From positions 247,115-311,114 of the forward strand of contig NZ_JASNRC010000001.1 in NCBI RefSeq assembly GCF_030411995.1: a stretch of 64,000 nucleotides of DNA, in the 5' to 3' direction. This stretch comes from Massilia sp. YIM B02769 (GTDB lineage Bacteria; Pseudomonadota; Gammaproteobacteria; Burkholderiales; Burkholderiaceae_D). The notes under the pieces are model-generated. The model saw only the letters and a program-made list of their open reading frames with translations, did not search any database and was not told the DNA's origin. The translations under genes and the position numbers were made by a program. How positions within the stretch are numbered: position 1 is the stretch's first letter; the number at the start of each line of letters is the position of its first letter. Below, piece after piece: positions 44,671 to 54,536 of this stretch.

Positions 44671-45207
44671 ATGGCTCCCCAGGACGATACCGATGCACGC
44701 AATGCGCTACCGCCCAGCGTCAGCGAAAACATCGACACGATCGCCGATTATTGCGAGCGCAACGAGGAGCAGGTCACCACGGCGCAGAAGATCGTGGAAC
44801 AAGTCAGCCTGTTCCTGGGCAGCCCGACTTACTTCGCCGTCAATGTCACGTTTATCGTTTGCTGGCTCCTCTGGAACAGCCTGGCGCCGGTATTCGATCT
44901 CGAGCAGATCGACGAACCGCCTTTCTACTGGCTGCAGGGTTTCGTTTCCCTGAACGCCTTCATCATTTCCACGACCGTGCTGATCCGCCAGAACCGCATG
45001 TCCAAGCTGGCCGAACGCAATGCCCACCTCGATTTGCAGATCAGCCTGCTGTCGGACGAAAAGACCAGCAAGATCATTGCCATGCTGGAGGAAATCCGGC
45101 GCGAAAGTCCGAACCTGATGAACAAGCCCGACCGCCAGGCCGAGGAATTGTCACAGCCAGCCGATGCGCCCAGCGTCCTCAGCGCCATCGAACGCGAAAC
45201 GAAATAA
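44671..45207 (+). CDS. DUF1003 family membrane protein
   Basis: 178 aa. Two membrane helices (YFAVNVTFIVCWLLWNSLAP and FYWLQGFVSLNAFIISTTVLI) are separated by a short loop. They are followed by RQNRMSKLAERNAHLDLQISLLSDEKTSKI, read as RQNRMSKLAERN and LQISLLSDEKTSKI, the DUF1003 hallmark. Cytoplasmic tails are charged. Function unknown. The ribosome site upstream of the ATG is poor. Stands alone between two terminator-bounded units. Confidence 0.88.
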   Translation: MAPQDDTDARNALPPSVSENIDTIADYCERNEEQVTTAQKIVEQVSLFLGSPTYFAVNVTFIVCWLLWNSLAPVFDLEQIDEPPFYWLQGFVSLNAFIISTTVLIRQNRMSKLAERNAHLDLQISLLSDEKTSKIIAMLEEIRRESPNLMNKPDRQAEELSQPADAPSVLSAIERETK

Positions 45208-45344
45208 GCCGCGTTGTAATGTGCCTGTGCAGCATTGAAAAAGTCCGGGAGTGTTGATTCTCGTAAAGAATTCAGTGCTATATTCATATTGAAGTTTTAG
45301 CACGGTCATTCTTTTTTTTCGAGATCAATAACAAAGGAGACAGT

Positions 45345-45932
45345 ATGAAAGCGTTGAAAACCCTTGCCACGGGCGCGGCCCTGGCACTCGCATTTGCCCT
45401 GCCGGCCATGGCCGCCATCGACGTGAATGGCGTCAAGTTCGACGACACGAATAAAGTCGGCGGGAAGGATCTGAAATTGAATGGCGCCGGCATGCGCACG
45501 AAGCTGATCATCAAGGTCTATGCCGCCGGCCTCTACCTGCCGGAGAAGAGCAAGAACGTGGCCGAGATCCTGAAAATGGAAGGTCCACGCCGCGTGACCC
45601 TGGTGATGGCGCGCGATCTTTCGTCGCAAGACCTGGCCAAGGCCTTCATGGACGGCATCAACGAAAACCTCGATAAAGCGGAAAAAGCGAAGATCGTCAC
45701 CCAGATCGGCAAGTTCGGCGAGATGTTTGCCAGCGTCGACGACATCAAGAAGGGCGACGTGATGCACATGGACTGGATTCCGGGCACCGGCACCGTGTGC
45801 GAGTTGAACGGAAAGCGCATCGGCGACACCGCGTCGGACATCAATTTCTATAACGCCGTGCTGCGCATCTGGCTGGGCGACAAGCCAGCCGACAGCTCGC
45901 TGAAACCGGCGCTGCTGGGCGAAGCGAAGTAA
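45345..45932 (+). CDS. chalcone-isomerase-like exported protein
   Basis: 195 aa. Signal peptide KALKTLATGAALALAFALPAMA is followed by an open-faced beta domain: NGAGMRTKLIIKVYAAGLYLP, ARDLSSQDLAKAFMDGINEN and the C-terminal FYNAVLRIWLGDKPAD. These match the CHI-like family found widely in proteobacteria, which lack the plant active site. Periplasmic, function unknown. AAAGGAGA site before the ATG. An AT-rich promoter region precedes it and a terminator follows. Confidence 0.9.
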   Translation: MKALKTLATGAALALAFALPAMAAIDVNGVKFDDTNKVGGKDLKLNGAGMRTKLIIKVYAAGLYLPEKSKNVAEILKMEGPRRVTLVMARDLSSQDLAKAFMDGINENLDKAEKAKIVTQIGKFGEMFASVDDIKKGDVMHMDWIPGTGTVCELNGKRIGDTASDINFYNAVLRIWLGDKPADSSLKPALLGEAK

Positions 45933-45954
45933 GCGCTACAAGATAAACGGTATG

Positions 45955-45995
45955 AAAAAACGCGGCGCCGGTGATCCGGACGCCGCGTTTTTTTT
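45955..45995. terminator. rho-independent terminator after the chalcone-isomerase-like gene
   Basis: AAAAAACGCGGCG (45955-45967) pairs with CGCCGCG (45981-45987) followed by eight T. An inner CCGG..CCGG pairing extends the stem. The A-run on the other side lets it also act on the minus-strand small gene, which ends at 46012. Confidence 0.9.
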
Positions 45996-46011
45996 ATTCG
46001 ATGCTTCGGTG

Positions 46012-46212
46012 TCAGGTACCGAGCGCGGTCCGGCCTGGCTTGGCGATGCGCGGACGCACGGTCAGTACCAGCGCGCGCACGATGCCGCTCAACAGCGGGC
46101 GGAAGAACATGACGAAGCCGGCGCCCAGCGCCAGCACCAGGGCCAGGCGCAGCACGTCGGCAATCGACAGGGCCGGGAAAGAAAACTGGGTGAGGGTGGC
46201 GACGAAAGACAT
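46012..46212 (-). CDS. small single-helix membrane protein
   Basis: 66 aa with a hydrophobic segment (VLRLALVLALGAGFVMFFRPLL) and a basic C-terminal tail (VRPRIAKPGRTALG). It ends next to a bidirectional terminator and starts near the promoter region of the LysR gene, consistent with a real short gene, but the ribosome site is weak. No family recognised. Confidence 0.52.
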   Translation of the reverse strand: MSFVATLTQFSFPALSIADVLRLALVLALGAGFVMFFRPLLSGIVRALVLTVRPRIAKPGRTALGT

Positions 46213-46370
46213 GATCAGGTTCGGTTGATGTTGTTTTTTTCAACTATAGTGCAGTGCAGCATATAAATCTAATTCCGTTCAATGATGGCACTTATATAGT
46301 TGGTGAATGAAATGCGTTACACTGACAGACAGACTTAAAAAGTGGCTACAGCGCCTAACGAGACGAGATC

Positions 46371-47327
46371 ATGAGCTTTCTGACCCTGGACCTGAATTTG
46401 CTGCGCGTATTCGACGCAGTGATGACCGAGCAAAACCTGACACGTGCCGCTGGCCATCTTGCGATGACCCAGCCGGCGGTATCGAATGCCATCAAGCGCC
46501 TGCGCGAAAGCCTGGGCGACGAGTTGCTGATCCGCACCGCTTATGGCGTGAAGCCGACGCCGCGCGCCGAAGCCTTATGGCCATCGGTACGCCAGGCGCT
46601 GGCGGCGCTGGAAGCGGCGGTGATGCCGGAAACCTTCGATGTCTCGAAAGCCCAGGCCACTTTCCGCATGGCGATGGCCGATGCCACCGCCGCCTACTGG
46701 CTGCCGTCGCTGATGCGTTCGATCGAAGCCGAGGCGCCGGGCGTGAACATCCGCATGGTGCCGCTGACCACGCGCGAACCGCGTCCGATGTTGCTTCGTG
46801 GCGACATCGACCTGGCGGTGGGGTTCTTCCCGGGTGTTGCGGCGCAACTGTCGTACGAAACCGGCTCGCCGATCCGCCACGAGCGCCTGTATTCCGGGCA
46901 GTACGTGTGCGTGATGCGCAAAAAGCATCCGCTGGCCGAAGGCAAGCTCGACCTCGATGCCTACTGCAAGGCGAATCACCTGCTGGTGAGTTTCTCGGGC
47001 CGCGCGCATGGCCTGGTCGACGAAGCCCTGGCGCAGATCGGGCGCGAACGCCGCATTCTGCTGACCGTGAACCAGTTCTTTACGGCGGGAAGGGTAGTGG
47101 CGAATTCGGATTTGATTACGGTGCTGCCGAAACACCTGATGGTCTCGACCGGCATGACCGAAGCGCTGGTGTGGCGCGAACTGCCGTTCGCGCTGCCGGC
47201 CGTGCACCTGGATATGCTGTGGCATGAACGCGATGGGCGTAGTCCGGCGCATCGCTGGTTGCGGAGTAATCTGGAAAAGACGGCGGCTGCGGCGACGAAA
47301 CCTTTAATGGAACGCCAAGCAGCGTAA
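46371..47327 (+). CDS. LysR-family transcriptional regulator (NodD/LinR-like branch)
   Basis: 318 aa. LDLNLLRVFDAVMTEQNLTRAAGHLAMTQPAVSNAIKRLRE, shown as LDLNLLRVFDAVM and MTQPAVSNAIKRLRE, is typical of LysR proteins sensing aromatic compounds. Its effector domain ends near residue 300. Upstream, CAACTATA (46241-46248) and TATAGTTG (46295-46302) form a perfect inverted repeat spaced by 46 bases, a candidate operator. The only divergent gene is the 66-aa membrane protein, so the regulated target is unclear. Confidence 0.92.
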   Translation: MSFLTLDLNLLRVFDAVMTEQNLTRAAGHLAMTQPAVSNAIKRLRESLGDELLIRTAYGVKPTPRAEALWPSVRQALAALEAAVMPETFDVSKAQATFRMAMADATAAYWLPSLMRSIEAEAPGVNIRMVPLTTREPRPMLLRGDIDLAVGFFPGVAAQLSYETGSPIRHERLYSGQYVCVMRKKHPLAEGKLDLDAYCKANHLLVSFSGRAHGLVDEALAQIGRERRILLTVNQFFTAGRVVANSDLITVLPKHLMVSTGMTEALVWRELPFALPAVHLDMLWHERDGRSPAHRWLRSNLEKTAAAATKPLMERQAA

Positions 47328-47340
47328 AGGTTTGTTTTTC

Positions 47341-47561
47341 GTAGGGTGGGCACTTGTGCCCACGCGGTGCAACGCATCCAGACACGGAACGTGTGACAAC
47401 ACCTTGCGGCGTTGATGAGATACCGGCCGAGCAAAAAAGCACACCCCTATCTCAAACGCCGCGTGTCTGCATCAGGGCACGCCGTTTCAGCTCATCCGCT
47501 TCGATATAAACAGCGCCAACTCGACGCACCGTTCCGCGTGGGCACGGCGTGCCCACCGTAC
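47341..47561. repeat. paired palindromic repeat, family B copy 2
   Basis: GTAGGGTGGGCACTTGTGCC then CACGCG (47341-47366) faces CCGCGTGGGCACGGCGTGCC then CACCGTAC (47534-47561), 167 bases apart. Here the GTAGGG end points outward, the reverse of the closely spaced copies. The whole 274-base gap between the LysR and Lrp genes consists of this element and its spacer; the spacer shows no gene. Confidence 0.82.
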
Positions 47562-47601
47562 GATTTAAACAAGCGCCAGCGGTCTGCAAGCGCCAGCCAC
47601 A

Positions 47602-48057
47602 TCACCGGATCGGCAACTTCGTCGTATTCTTCACCTCTTCCATCACCGCATACGTGTGCGTCTCCCGCACCCCCTTCTGCAGCAGCGTCTTGCCCAGGAA
47701 TTCGCGATACGCCGCCATGTCCTTCACGCGCGCTTTCACCAGGTAGTCAAAACCGCCCGCCACCATGTGGCATTCCAGTACTTCCGGAATCAATTGCACA
47801 CTCTGCTTGAAGGCATCGAAGACTTCCGGCGTGGTGCGGTCGAGCACGACTTCGATGAAGACCAGCAGCGACACATCCAGCAGTTGCGGATTGAGCTGGG
47901 CCGTGTAGCCCGTGATGTAGCCGGATTCGTGCAGCTTGCGCACACGCTCCAGGCAGGCGGCCGGCGACAAATTGACGCGCGCTGCCAGCTCGACGTTGCT
48001 GATGCGTCCATCGTTCTGCAACTCGGCCAGTATCTTCTTCGAAATCTTGTCCAGCAT
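47602..48057 (-). CDS. Lrp-family regulator, probable PutR-type activator of putA
   Basis: 151 aa. LDKISKKILAELQNDGRISNVELAARVNLSPAACLERVRKL, read as SKKILAELQNDGRIS and VNLSPAACLERVRKL, is the helix-turn-helix, closely Lrp-like. The RAM domain follows (HMVAGGFDYLVKARVKDMAAY). It diverges from putA with a 211-base AT-rich gap. In several alpha- and betaproteobacteria a divergent Lrp protein (PutR) activates putA on proline. Because this PutA lacks its own DNA-binding domain, that role is likely here. GGAGA site before the ATG. Confidence 0.9.
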   Translation of the reverse strand: MLDKISKKILAELQNDGRISNVELAARVNLSPAACLERVRKLHESGYITGYTAQLNPQLLDVSLLVFIEVVLDRTTPEVFDAFKQSVQLIPEVLECHMVAGGFDYLVKARVKDMAAYREFLGKTLLQKGVRETHTYAVMEEVKNTTKLPIR

Positions 48058-48190
48058 GGCGTCTCCGCTCCCACCGTAAATATTATTTGGTCGAATTCTC
48101 GCACCAAAAACTATCTATTGCTAGTGCCCGTTAAAAACAGAATTAATCCAGAAGAATTCCTTCTACAATCAAACGATTGAAGCACGTACA

Positions 48191-48228
48191 AAAACGCGCG
48201 CCGCCTGTTCCCCAGGACGGCGCGTTTT
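48191..48228 (+). terminator. terminator-like hairpin in the putA leader
   Basis: AAAACGCG (48191-48198) pairs with CGCGTTTT (48221-48228), with additional CCG/CGG and CCTG/CAGG pairing inside and small bulges. It lies about 40 bases before the putA ATG, downstream of any plausible promoter. It could be an attenuator, a structured leader or the terminator of a short unseen transcript. Confidence 0.6.
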
Positions 48229-48268
48229 GCTGTGCGCTTTCCTTTCCCTGACCTTTAAAGACCCCGTC

Positions 48269-51200
48269 ATGCAGATCGCCGCTCCGGCCACCACCTTCGT
48301 CCCCTTCGATACCTTCCAGGCAGAAATCAAGCAGGAGCAGACGCCGCTGCGCTCCGCCATTACCGCCGCCTACCGCCGCGACGAAACGGAGGCGGTGCAA
48401 TGGCTGCTGGCCCAGGGCGCGCAGCCGAGCGCGGACGCGAAACCGCTGGCGCACCGCCTGGTCTCGAACGTGCGCACGAAACGTACGCGCGCCTCGGGCG
48501 TCGACGCGCTGATGCATGAATTCTCGCTGTCGTCGGAAGAGGGCGTCGCCCTGATGTGCCTGGCCGAAGCGCTGCTGCGCATTCCCGACAGCGCCACCGC
48601 CGACCGCCTGATCGCCGACAAGATCAGCAAGGGCGACTGGCGCAGCCACCTGGGCGAATCGCCGTCGCTGTTCGTGAACGCGGCCACCTGGGGCCTGCTG
48701 GTCACCGGCAAACTGGTGTCGAGCAACAGCGAGCGCGGCCTGGGCTCGGCCCTGACGCGCCTGATCGCCAAGGGCGGCGAACCATTGATCCGCAAGGGCG
48801 TCGACATGGCCATGCGCATGCTGGGCAACCAGTTCGTTACCGGCCAGACCATCGAGGAAGCGCTGAAGAACAGCCAGGCCAACGAGTCGCGCGGCTACCA
48901 GTATTCCTACGACATGCTGGGCGAAGCGGCACTCACGGAAGCCGACGCGCAAAATTACTATGCCTCGTATGTCGCCGCCATCCACGCGATCGGCAAGGCC
49001 TCGAATGGCCGCGGCATCAAGAACGGCCCCGGCATCTCGATCAAGCTGTCGGCCCTGCACCCGCGCTACAGCCGCGCCCAGTATGCCCGCGTGATGGGCG
49101 AGCTGCTGCCGCGTGTGCGCAACCTGGTGCTGCTGGCGAAGAGCTACAACATCGGCATCAACATCGATGCGGAAGAAGCAGACCGCCTGGAAATTTCTCT
49201 CGACATGCTGGAAGCGCTGGCCTTCGACGCCGAGATCGCCGGTTTCGAGGGCATCGGCCTGGTGGTGCAGGGCTACCAGAAGCGTTGCCCCTTCGTAATC
49301 GACTACGTGGTCGACCTGGCGCGCCGCAGTGGCCAGAAGTTCATGGTGCGCCTGGTCAAAGGCGCCTACTGGGACGCCGAGATCAAACGCGCCCAGGTGG
49401 ACGGCATGCCGGGTTATCCGGTGTACACGCGCAAGGTGTACACGGATGTGTCTTACCTGACTTGCGCGCAAAAGCTGCTGGGCGCGACCGACGTCATCTA
49501 CGCCCAGTTCGCCACCCACAACGCGCACACCTTGTCGGTGATCTACACCTGGGCCAAGGAACGTGGCGTCGACAACTACGAATTCCAGTGCCTGCACGGT
49601 ATGGGCGAAACCCTGTACGACCAGGTCGTCGGCAAGGATAACCTGAACAAGGCCTGCCGCATCTACGCCCCGGTCGGTTCGCACGAAACCCTGCTCGCCT
49701 ACCTGGTGCGCCGCCTGCTGGAAAACGGCGCGAATTCCTCGTTCGTGAACCAGATCGTCGACGAAAAGATCCCGGTCGACTCGCTCCTGAACGATCCGTT
49801 CGAGGTGGCGCGTGCCTCGGGCGGCTTGCCGCATACCGGCATCGCCCTGCCGCGCGCCATGTTCGGCGCCGAGCGCAAGAACTCAAGCGGCATCGACCTG
49901 ACGAACGAAGACGCGCTGCGCGTGCTCGGCACGGAACTGTCGCGCCAGCGCGAGTATGCCGCCGCACCTTTGATCGCAGGTAATGTGCAAGGCGCCGAGT
50001 CGCTGAACGTGGTCAATCCGGCGCAATCGGCCGATATCGTCGGCAAGGTGCTGGAAGCATCGAAAGCCGACGTCGATACCGCCCTGGCAGCCGCCGCTGA
50101 CTTTGCCGGTGCATGGCAGGCCAGCGCCAACGGCGAGCGTGCCGCCATCCTGGTGCGCGTCGCCGATCTGTTCGAGGAAAACATTGCCGAGCTGATGGCC
50201 CTGGCCGTGCGCGAAGCCGGCAAATCGCTGCCGAACGCGATCGCCGAGATCCGCGAAGCGGTCGACTTCCTGCGCTACTACGCGGCCCAGGCGAAAGACG
50301 CCACTGCGGCCCAGGCGCTCGGTCCGGTCGCGTGCATCAGCCCATGGAACTTCCCGCTGGCCATTTTCACCGGACAGGTCGCCGCGGCCCTGGCTGCCGG
50401 CAACGTCGTGCTGGCCAAACCGGCCGAGCAGACCCCGCTGATCGCTTACCGCGCGGTGCAACTGTTCCACGAAGCCGGCATTCCGGCCGCCGCGCTGCAG
50501 CTGCTGCCGGGCCGCGGCGAAGTGGTCGGCGCCGCCCTCACCGGCGATGCACGTGTAAAAGGTGTGATCTTCACCGGCTCGACCGAAGTGGCGCAACTGA
50601 TCAACCGCACGCTGGCCAAGCGAGGCGAAGTCGAAGGCGTCGACATTCCGCTGGTGGCGGAAACCGGCGGCCAGAATGCGCTGATCGTGGATTCGTCGGC
50701 GCTGCCGGAGCAGGTGGTGCAAGACGTGCTCAGCTCGGCCTTCGACAGCGCCGGCCAGCGCTGCTCGGCGCTGCGCGTGCTGTTCCTGCAAGACGATATC
50801 GCCGACAAGACCATCCGCATGCTGAAGGGCGCGCTGGGCGAACTGCGCGTGGGCAGCCCGGACCGCCTGGCCACCGACATCGGCCCGGTCATCGATGCGG
50901 AAGCCCAGCGCAATTTGCTGGCCCACATCGAGCGCATGAAAGCGACCGCGAAAAACCATTTCGCGCTCGACTTGCCGGCCAGCGTGACGGCGCAGGGCAC
51001 CTTCGTGCCGCCAACCGTGCTGGAAATCGGATCGCTCGATGAGCTGAAGCACGAAGTCTTCGGTCCGGTACTGCACATCGTGCGCTACCGCCGCGCCGAC
51101 CTGGGCAAGGTCGTCGATTCGATCAACGCCACCGGCTATGGCCTGACCCTGGGCGTGCATTCGCGCATCGACGAGACCATCGATTTCATCACCACCCGCG

Positions 51201-51913
51201 CCCACGTCGGCAACATCTACGTGAACCGCAACATCGTCGGCGCCGTGGTCGGTGTGCAGCCTTTCGGCGGCGAGGGTAAATCCGGTACCGGCCCGAAAGC
51301 CGGCGGCCCGCTCTACCTGAAGCGCCTGCAGCGCGGCGCGGCGCCGCTGCTGGAGCACAACCGCAAGGCTTGCCCGGCGCTGGTGTCGCTGCTGGTCTGG
51401 GCCCGTACCCATGGCCACGGGCACATTGTCCAGCTGGGCGAAAGCTATACCCGCACCCAGCTGAACGGCAGCGAACTCGTCTTGCCGGGCCCGACCGGCG
51501 AACGCAACACCCTGGCCTTCTGCCCGCGCGGCGCCGTGCTGTGCGCGGCCGATACCCTGCCGGCGATGCTGAATCAATTGGCAGCAGCCCTGGCCACCGG
51601 CAACCGCGCCTATGTGCTGGCCGGCGCCGGCTTGCCTGTGCCGGACGATCTGCCGGCCGAAGTGAAAGACCGCATCCGCTTCGTCGGTACGGCCGATGTG
51701 GCGCAGTGCGATTTCCAGATTGCGCTGGTGGAAACGGGCCTGAAAGGTGCACTGCGTTCGCAACTGGCGGCGCGTCCGGATGCGATCGTCGGCATTGTCG
51801 ATACCGATGGCACTGCGCCGGTGGATTTGTGGCGCCTGGTGGCCGAGCGCGCGCTCTGCGTCAACACGACCGCGGCTGGCGGCAACGCAAGCCTGATGAC
51901 GCTGGGGCTGTGA
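48269..51913 (+). CDS. putA: bifunctional proline dehydrogenase / delta-1-pyrroline-5-carboxylate dehydrogenase PutA
   Basis: 1214 aa from the ATG at 48269. No ribbon-helix-helix domain is present (E. coli PutA, about 1320 aa, has one), so this is the non-repressor type. The PRODH barrel spans roughly residues 110-520 (GPGISIKLSALHPRYSRAQ, GINIDAEEADRLEISLDM). The P5C dehydrogenase domain follows, with PWNFPLAIFTGQVAAALAAGN, FTGSTEVA, ETGGQNA and the catalytic Cys in AGQRCSALR. A C-terminal domain ends at residue 1214. It converts proline to glutamate at the membrane with FAD and NAD. Weak ribosome site. Confidence 0.96.
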   Translation: MQIAAPATTFVPFDTFQAEIKQEQTPLRSAITAAYRRDETEAVQWLLAQGAQPSADAKPLAHRLVSNVRTKRTRASGVDALMHEFSLSSEEGVALMCLAEALLRIPDSATADRLIADKISKGDWRSHLGESPSLFVNAATWGLLVTGKLVSSNSERGLGSALTRLIAKGGEPLIRKGVDMAMRMLGNQFVTGQTIEEALKNSQANESRGYQYSYDMLGEAALTEADAQNYYASYVAAIHAIGKASNGRGIKNGPGISIKLSALHPRYSRAQYARVMGELLPRVRNLVLLAKSYNIGINIDAEEADRLEISLDMLEALAFDAEIAGFEGIGLVVQGYQKRCPFVIDYVVDLARRSGQKFMVRLVKGAYWDAEIKRAQVDGMPGYPVYTRKVYTDVSYLTCAQKLLGATDVIYAQFATHNAHTLSVIYTWAKERGVDNYEFQCLHGMGETLYDQVVGKDNLNKACRIYAPVGSHETLLAYLVRRLLENGANSSFVNQIVDEKIPVDSLLNDPFEVARASGGLPHTGIALPRAMFGAERKNSSGIDLTNEDALRVLGTELSRQREYAAAPLIAGNVQGAESLNVVNPAQSADIVGKVLEASKADVDTALAAAADFAGAWQASANGERAAILVRVADLFEENIAELMALAVREAGKSLPNAIAEIREAVDFLRYYAAQAKDATAAQALGPVACISPWNFPLAIFTGQVAAALAAGNVVLAKPAEQTPLIAYRAVQLFHEAGIPAAALQLLPGRGEVVGAALTGDARVKGVIFTGSTEVAQLINRTLAKRGEVEGVDIPLVAETGGQNALIVDSSALPEQVVQDVLSSAFDSAGQRCSALRVLFLQDDIADKTIRMLKGALGELRVGSPDRLATDIGPVIDAEAQRNLLAHIERMKATAKNHFALDLPASVTAQGTFVPPTVLEIGSLDELKHEVFGPVLHIVRYRRADLGKVVDSINATGYGLTLGVHSRIDETIDFITTRAHVGNIYVNRNIVGAVVGVQPFGGEGKSGTGPKAGGPLYLKRLQRGAAPLLEHNRKACPALVSLLVWARTHGHGHIVQLGESYTRTQLNGSELVLPGPTGERNTLAFCPRGAVLCAADTLPAMLNQLAAALATGNRAYVLAGAGLPVPDDLPAEVKDRIRFVGTADVAQCDFQIALVETGLKGALRSQLAARPDAIVGIVDTDGTAPVDLWRLVAERALCVNTTAAGGNASLMTLGL

Positions 51914-51951
51914 TCATGTAGGGGTTTTATTCATAAAAATTGGAGGAAGAC

Positions 51952-53067
51952 ATGCTTGTTGGCGTTCCAAAAGAGATCAAGAACCATGAGTACCGGGTCG
52001 GCTTGACCCCGCCTTCCGTGCACGAGCTGGTCGCACGGGGGCACCAGGTGATAGTCCAGACGAACGCCGGCAGCGAGATCGGTCTGTCCGACGAGCAGTA
52101 CCTGGCCGCCGGCGCCAGCATCGTCGAGACGGCGAAAGAAGTCTTCGCACGGGCCGACATGATCGTCAAGGTCAAGGAGCCGCAGCCGCAAGAGTGCGCG
52201 ATGCTGCGCGCAGGCCAGATCCTCTACACCTATCTGCACCTGGCGCCCGATCCCGAGCAGACCGCGGCGCTCATTCATTCCGGCGCCGTTTGCATTGCCT
52301 ACGAAACCATCACCGGGCAAGGGGGCGGCTTGCCGCTGCTCGCGCCGATGAGCGAAGTGGCGGGGCGCATGGCCATCCAGGCCGGCGCGGCCCACCTGGA
52401 AAAGTCGAAAGGCGGCATGGGTTTGCTGCTGGGCGGCGTGCCGGGCGTGGCGCCAGGCCACGTGGTGATCATCGGCGCCGGCGTGGTCGGCACGAATGCG
52501 CTGCAGATGGCGGTGGGCACCGGCGCCCGCGTCACCGTGCTCGACAAGAACATCGACCGCCTGCGCCAGCTGGACCTGGTCTACGGCAACCGCATTTCCA
52601 CCCTGTATTCGACTGCCCATGCGATCGAGGAAGCCGTCTTGTCGGCCGACCTGGTCATCGGCGGCGTGCTGGTGCCGGGTGCGGCGGCGCCGAAACTGGT
52701 CACGCGCAGCATGATTTCGCGCATGAAAAAGGGTTCGGTGGTGGTGGACGTGGCCATCGACCAGGGCGGCTGCTTCGAAACCTCGCATCCGACCACGCAC
52801 GCCGATCCGACCTTCGTGGTCGACGGCGTCGTGCATTACTGCGTGGCGAACATGCCGGGCGCCGTGGCGCGCACCTCGACCTTTGCGTTGAACAATGCAA
52901 CCATCGCCCACGCCGTGGCCTTGGCCAGCAAGGGCTGGCGCCAGGCGCTGGCGGACGATGTCCACCTGCGCAATGGCCTGAACGTTTGCCAGGGCAAGGT
53001 CACCTACCAGGCCGTGGCCGAGGCCTTGAACTACGACTACACGCCAGCCGATTCCCTGCTCGACTGA
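51952..53067 (+). CDS. ald: alanine dehydrogenase
   Basis: 371 aa, standard length. [24 protein letters not shown] at the N-terminus, catalytic Lys in [10 protein letters not shown] and His in [12 protein letters not shown] loop [17 protein letters not shown], and [14 protein letters not shown] near the end. Interconverts L-alanine and pyruvate plus ammonia. GGAGGAAGA precedes the ATG at 51952. It follows putA by 38 bases and may be co-transcribed for amino-acid catabolism. Its 3' end overlaps mtnN, on the other strand, by 31 bases. Confidence 0.96.
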   Translation: MLVGVPKEIKNHEYRVGLTPPSVHELVARGHQVIVQTNAGSEIGLSDEQYLAAGASIVETAKEVFARADMIVKVKEPQPQECAMLRAGQILYTYLHLAPDPEQTAALIHSGAVCIAYETITGQGGGLPLLAPMSEVAGRMAIQAGAAHLEKSKGGMGLLLGGVPGVAPGHVVIIGAGVVGTNALQMAVGTGARVTVLDKNIDRLRQLDLVYGNRISTLYSTAHAIEEAVLSADLVIGGVLVPGAAAPKLVTRSMISRMKKGSVVVDVAIDQGGCFETSHPTTHADPTFVVDGVVHYCVANMPGAVARTSTFALNNATIAHAVALASKGWRQALADDVHLRNGLNVCQGKVTYQAVAEALNYDYTPADSLLD

Positions 53068-53831
53068 ATCACTGCACCTTCCGTCTCCAGGCAGAAGCGC
53101 CTGACGATGTGAAAGGCATACCGCGCGGCCACTGATTTCACGAAACGCATGAAATCATGGGCCGCGTTTTCATTGGCGTTGTCGGAAATCGTCCTGATCA
53201 CGCCAAACGGCACGCCCAGCTCGTAGCAAACCTGGGCCACTGCCGCTCCTTCCATTTCCACTGCCACCAGCCCGGGCAGGGCCGCATTCAGTCCATTGAT
53301 GTGTTCGGCATCGTTGATGAACTGGTCGCCGCTGGCAACCAGGCCGCGGTAGATACGCGGCCGAGACAGGCCGAATACCGCTTTCTCGAGCGGATCGATG
53401 GCGGACGCGAAATCGCTTTCCAGGAACAGGTGGGCCGCATCCACCAGGCGCGTGCCCAGCTGATGGTCGGCAGGGAAGTGCGTCAGGCCGGTCAGCGGGA
53501 CTTCGAAGCGCGGAAACAAGGGACTGGCATCCATATCGTGCTGGACCAGCGATTCGGCCACCACGATATCGCCAACCTGCACTGTTTTGTCGCCAGCGCC
53601 GGCAACGCCGGTAAACAGGATGTGCGTAACTCCGAACTTCTCCACAAGCGTGGTCGCTGTCATGGCAGCTGCAACCTTGCCTATACGCGATAAAACGCAC
53701 ACAGCGTCGATTTCCCAGAGTTGTCCGAGCCAGTACTCGCGCTGACCATGGATGAGCTTGTAGGGGCTCTGCATGGCTTCCACGAGCCCCTGCTGTTCTT
53801 CGTACAGCGCACTGATGATCCCTAGACGCAT
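53037..53831 (-). CDS. mtnN: 5'-methylthioadenosine/S-adenosylhomocysteine nucleosidase
   Basis: 264 aa, slightly longer than E. coli MtnN (232). [20 protein letters not shown] gives the catalytic Glu region; [38 protein letters not shown] and RTISDNANE (catalytic Asp) follow in the right order. Removes adenine from MTA and SAH. The stop lies inside the end of the convergent ald gene (31-base overlap). It starts next to the large gene-free region. Confidence 0.92.
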   Translation of the reverse strand: MRLGIISALYEEQQGLVEAMQSPYKLIHGQREYWLGQLWEIDAVCVLSRIGKVAAAMTATTLVEKFGVTHILFTGVAGAGDKTVQVGDIVVAESLVQHDMDASPLFPRFEVPLTGLTHFPADHQLGTRLVDAAHLFLESDFASAIDPLEKAVFGLSRPRIYRGLVASGDQFINDAEHINGLNAALPGLVAVEMEGAAVAQVCYELGVPFGVIRTISDNANENAAHDFMRFVKSVAARYAFHIVRRFCLETEGAVIQSSRESAGV

Positions 53832-53940
53832 GTTTTCGCTTGTTTTCAGGTTGAAAAAGAGTCGCTCAGACAGGCTGGAAGCTGTTGTTCAGGCACTTAT
53901 GCCTGCTGTTCGCAGTTCTTACTGTTTACAGTAGTAAACG

Positions 53941-54147
53941 TATATATAAAACTGGTAGTGATAGTAAACGATGATGTTCTTGTGGATAAGAAGAGTTTTC
54001 TCTACAAGATCAGCGGTTTACGTCAGCGCGAACTGGCTGGACAAGGATTGTATCCAGCTTGCACGGATGTTGGAGAAAAAACGGCTGGTCTACAGAAAAG
54101 TCGCTTTTGCACATCCGATCCTGTGCATATCCAGCGGCTTTTCCACA
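53941..54147. other. DnaA-box / DnaA-trio-like module, copy 1
   Basis: Order on the plus strand: TATATATAAA (53941-53950), GGTAGTGATAGTAAAC (53954-53969), perfect DnaA box TGTGGATAA (53981-53989), GGTTTACG (54015-54022), TTTTGCACA (54105-54113), TGTGCATAT (54122-54130) and TTTTCCACA (54139-54147). On the minus strand this reads box, spacer, CTATCACTACC run, AT-rich stretch, which is the order of a bacterial origin unwinding site. Known consensus: TTWTNCACA boxes next to repeated 3'-GAT-5' trios. No open frame here looks coding. Confidence 0.6.
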
Positions 54148-54536
54148 GATGAGCTGCCTGTAAACCGCTTTTTGCTGGCAAAAATGACTTTGAACAGTGC
54201 TTCCATCCCTGGAATCGCTTGCTGACAAAGCAGCAGGCTGGGCGAGCAAAGCGCCAGGAGCCACGCGATAGTCAGCAACAGTCATCGTTGTCAGTTATGC
54301 AGCCTAATTCGATGTCGGCAGGATGTCGAACGATTCAAAACGCATTCAGCTTCCGGCCAGCCTGTTCAAGCGGTTGCCGCCAACCACTTTCGTTTCCGTA
54401 GTCGACAACGCGCGCGACTTCGTGACTTTCTGCCGAACAATTCATCCGTTGAATTTCGATAGCGCTTGCAGCATGGCGAAGCCTTCAAATGGCTTTTTCC
54501 CGACCGTTTGCGTACATCATCTTCTTAATAAGTAGG

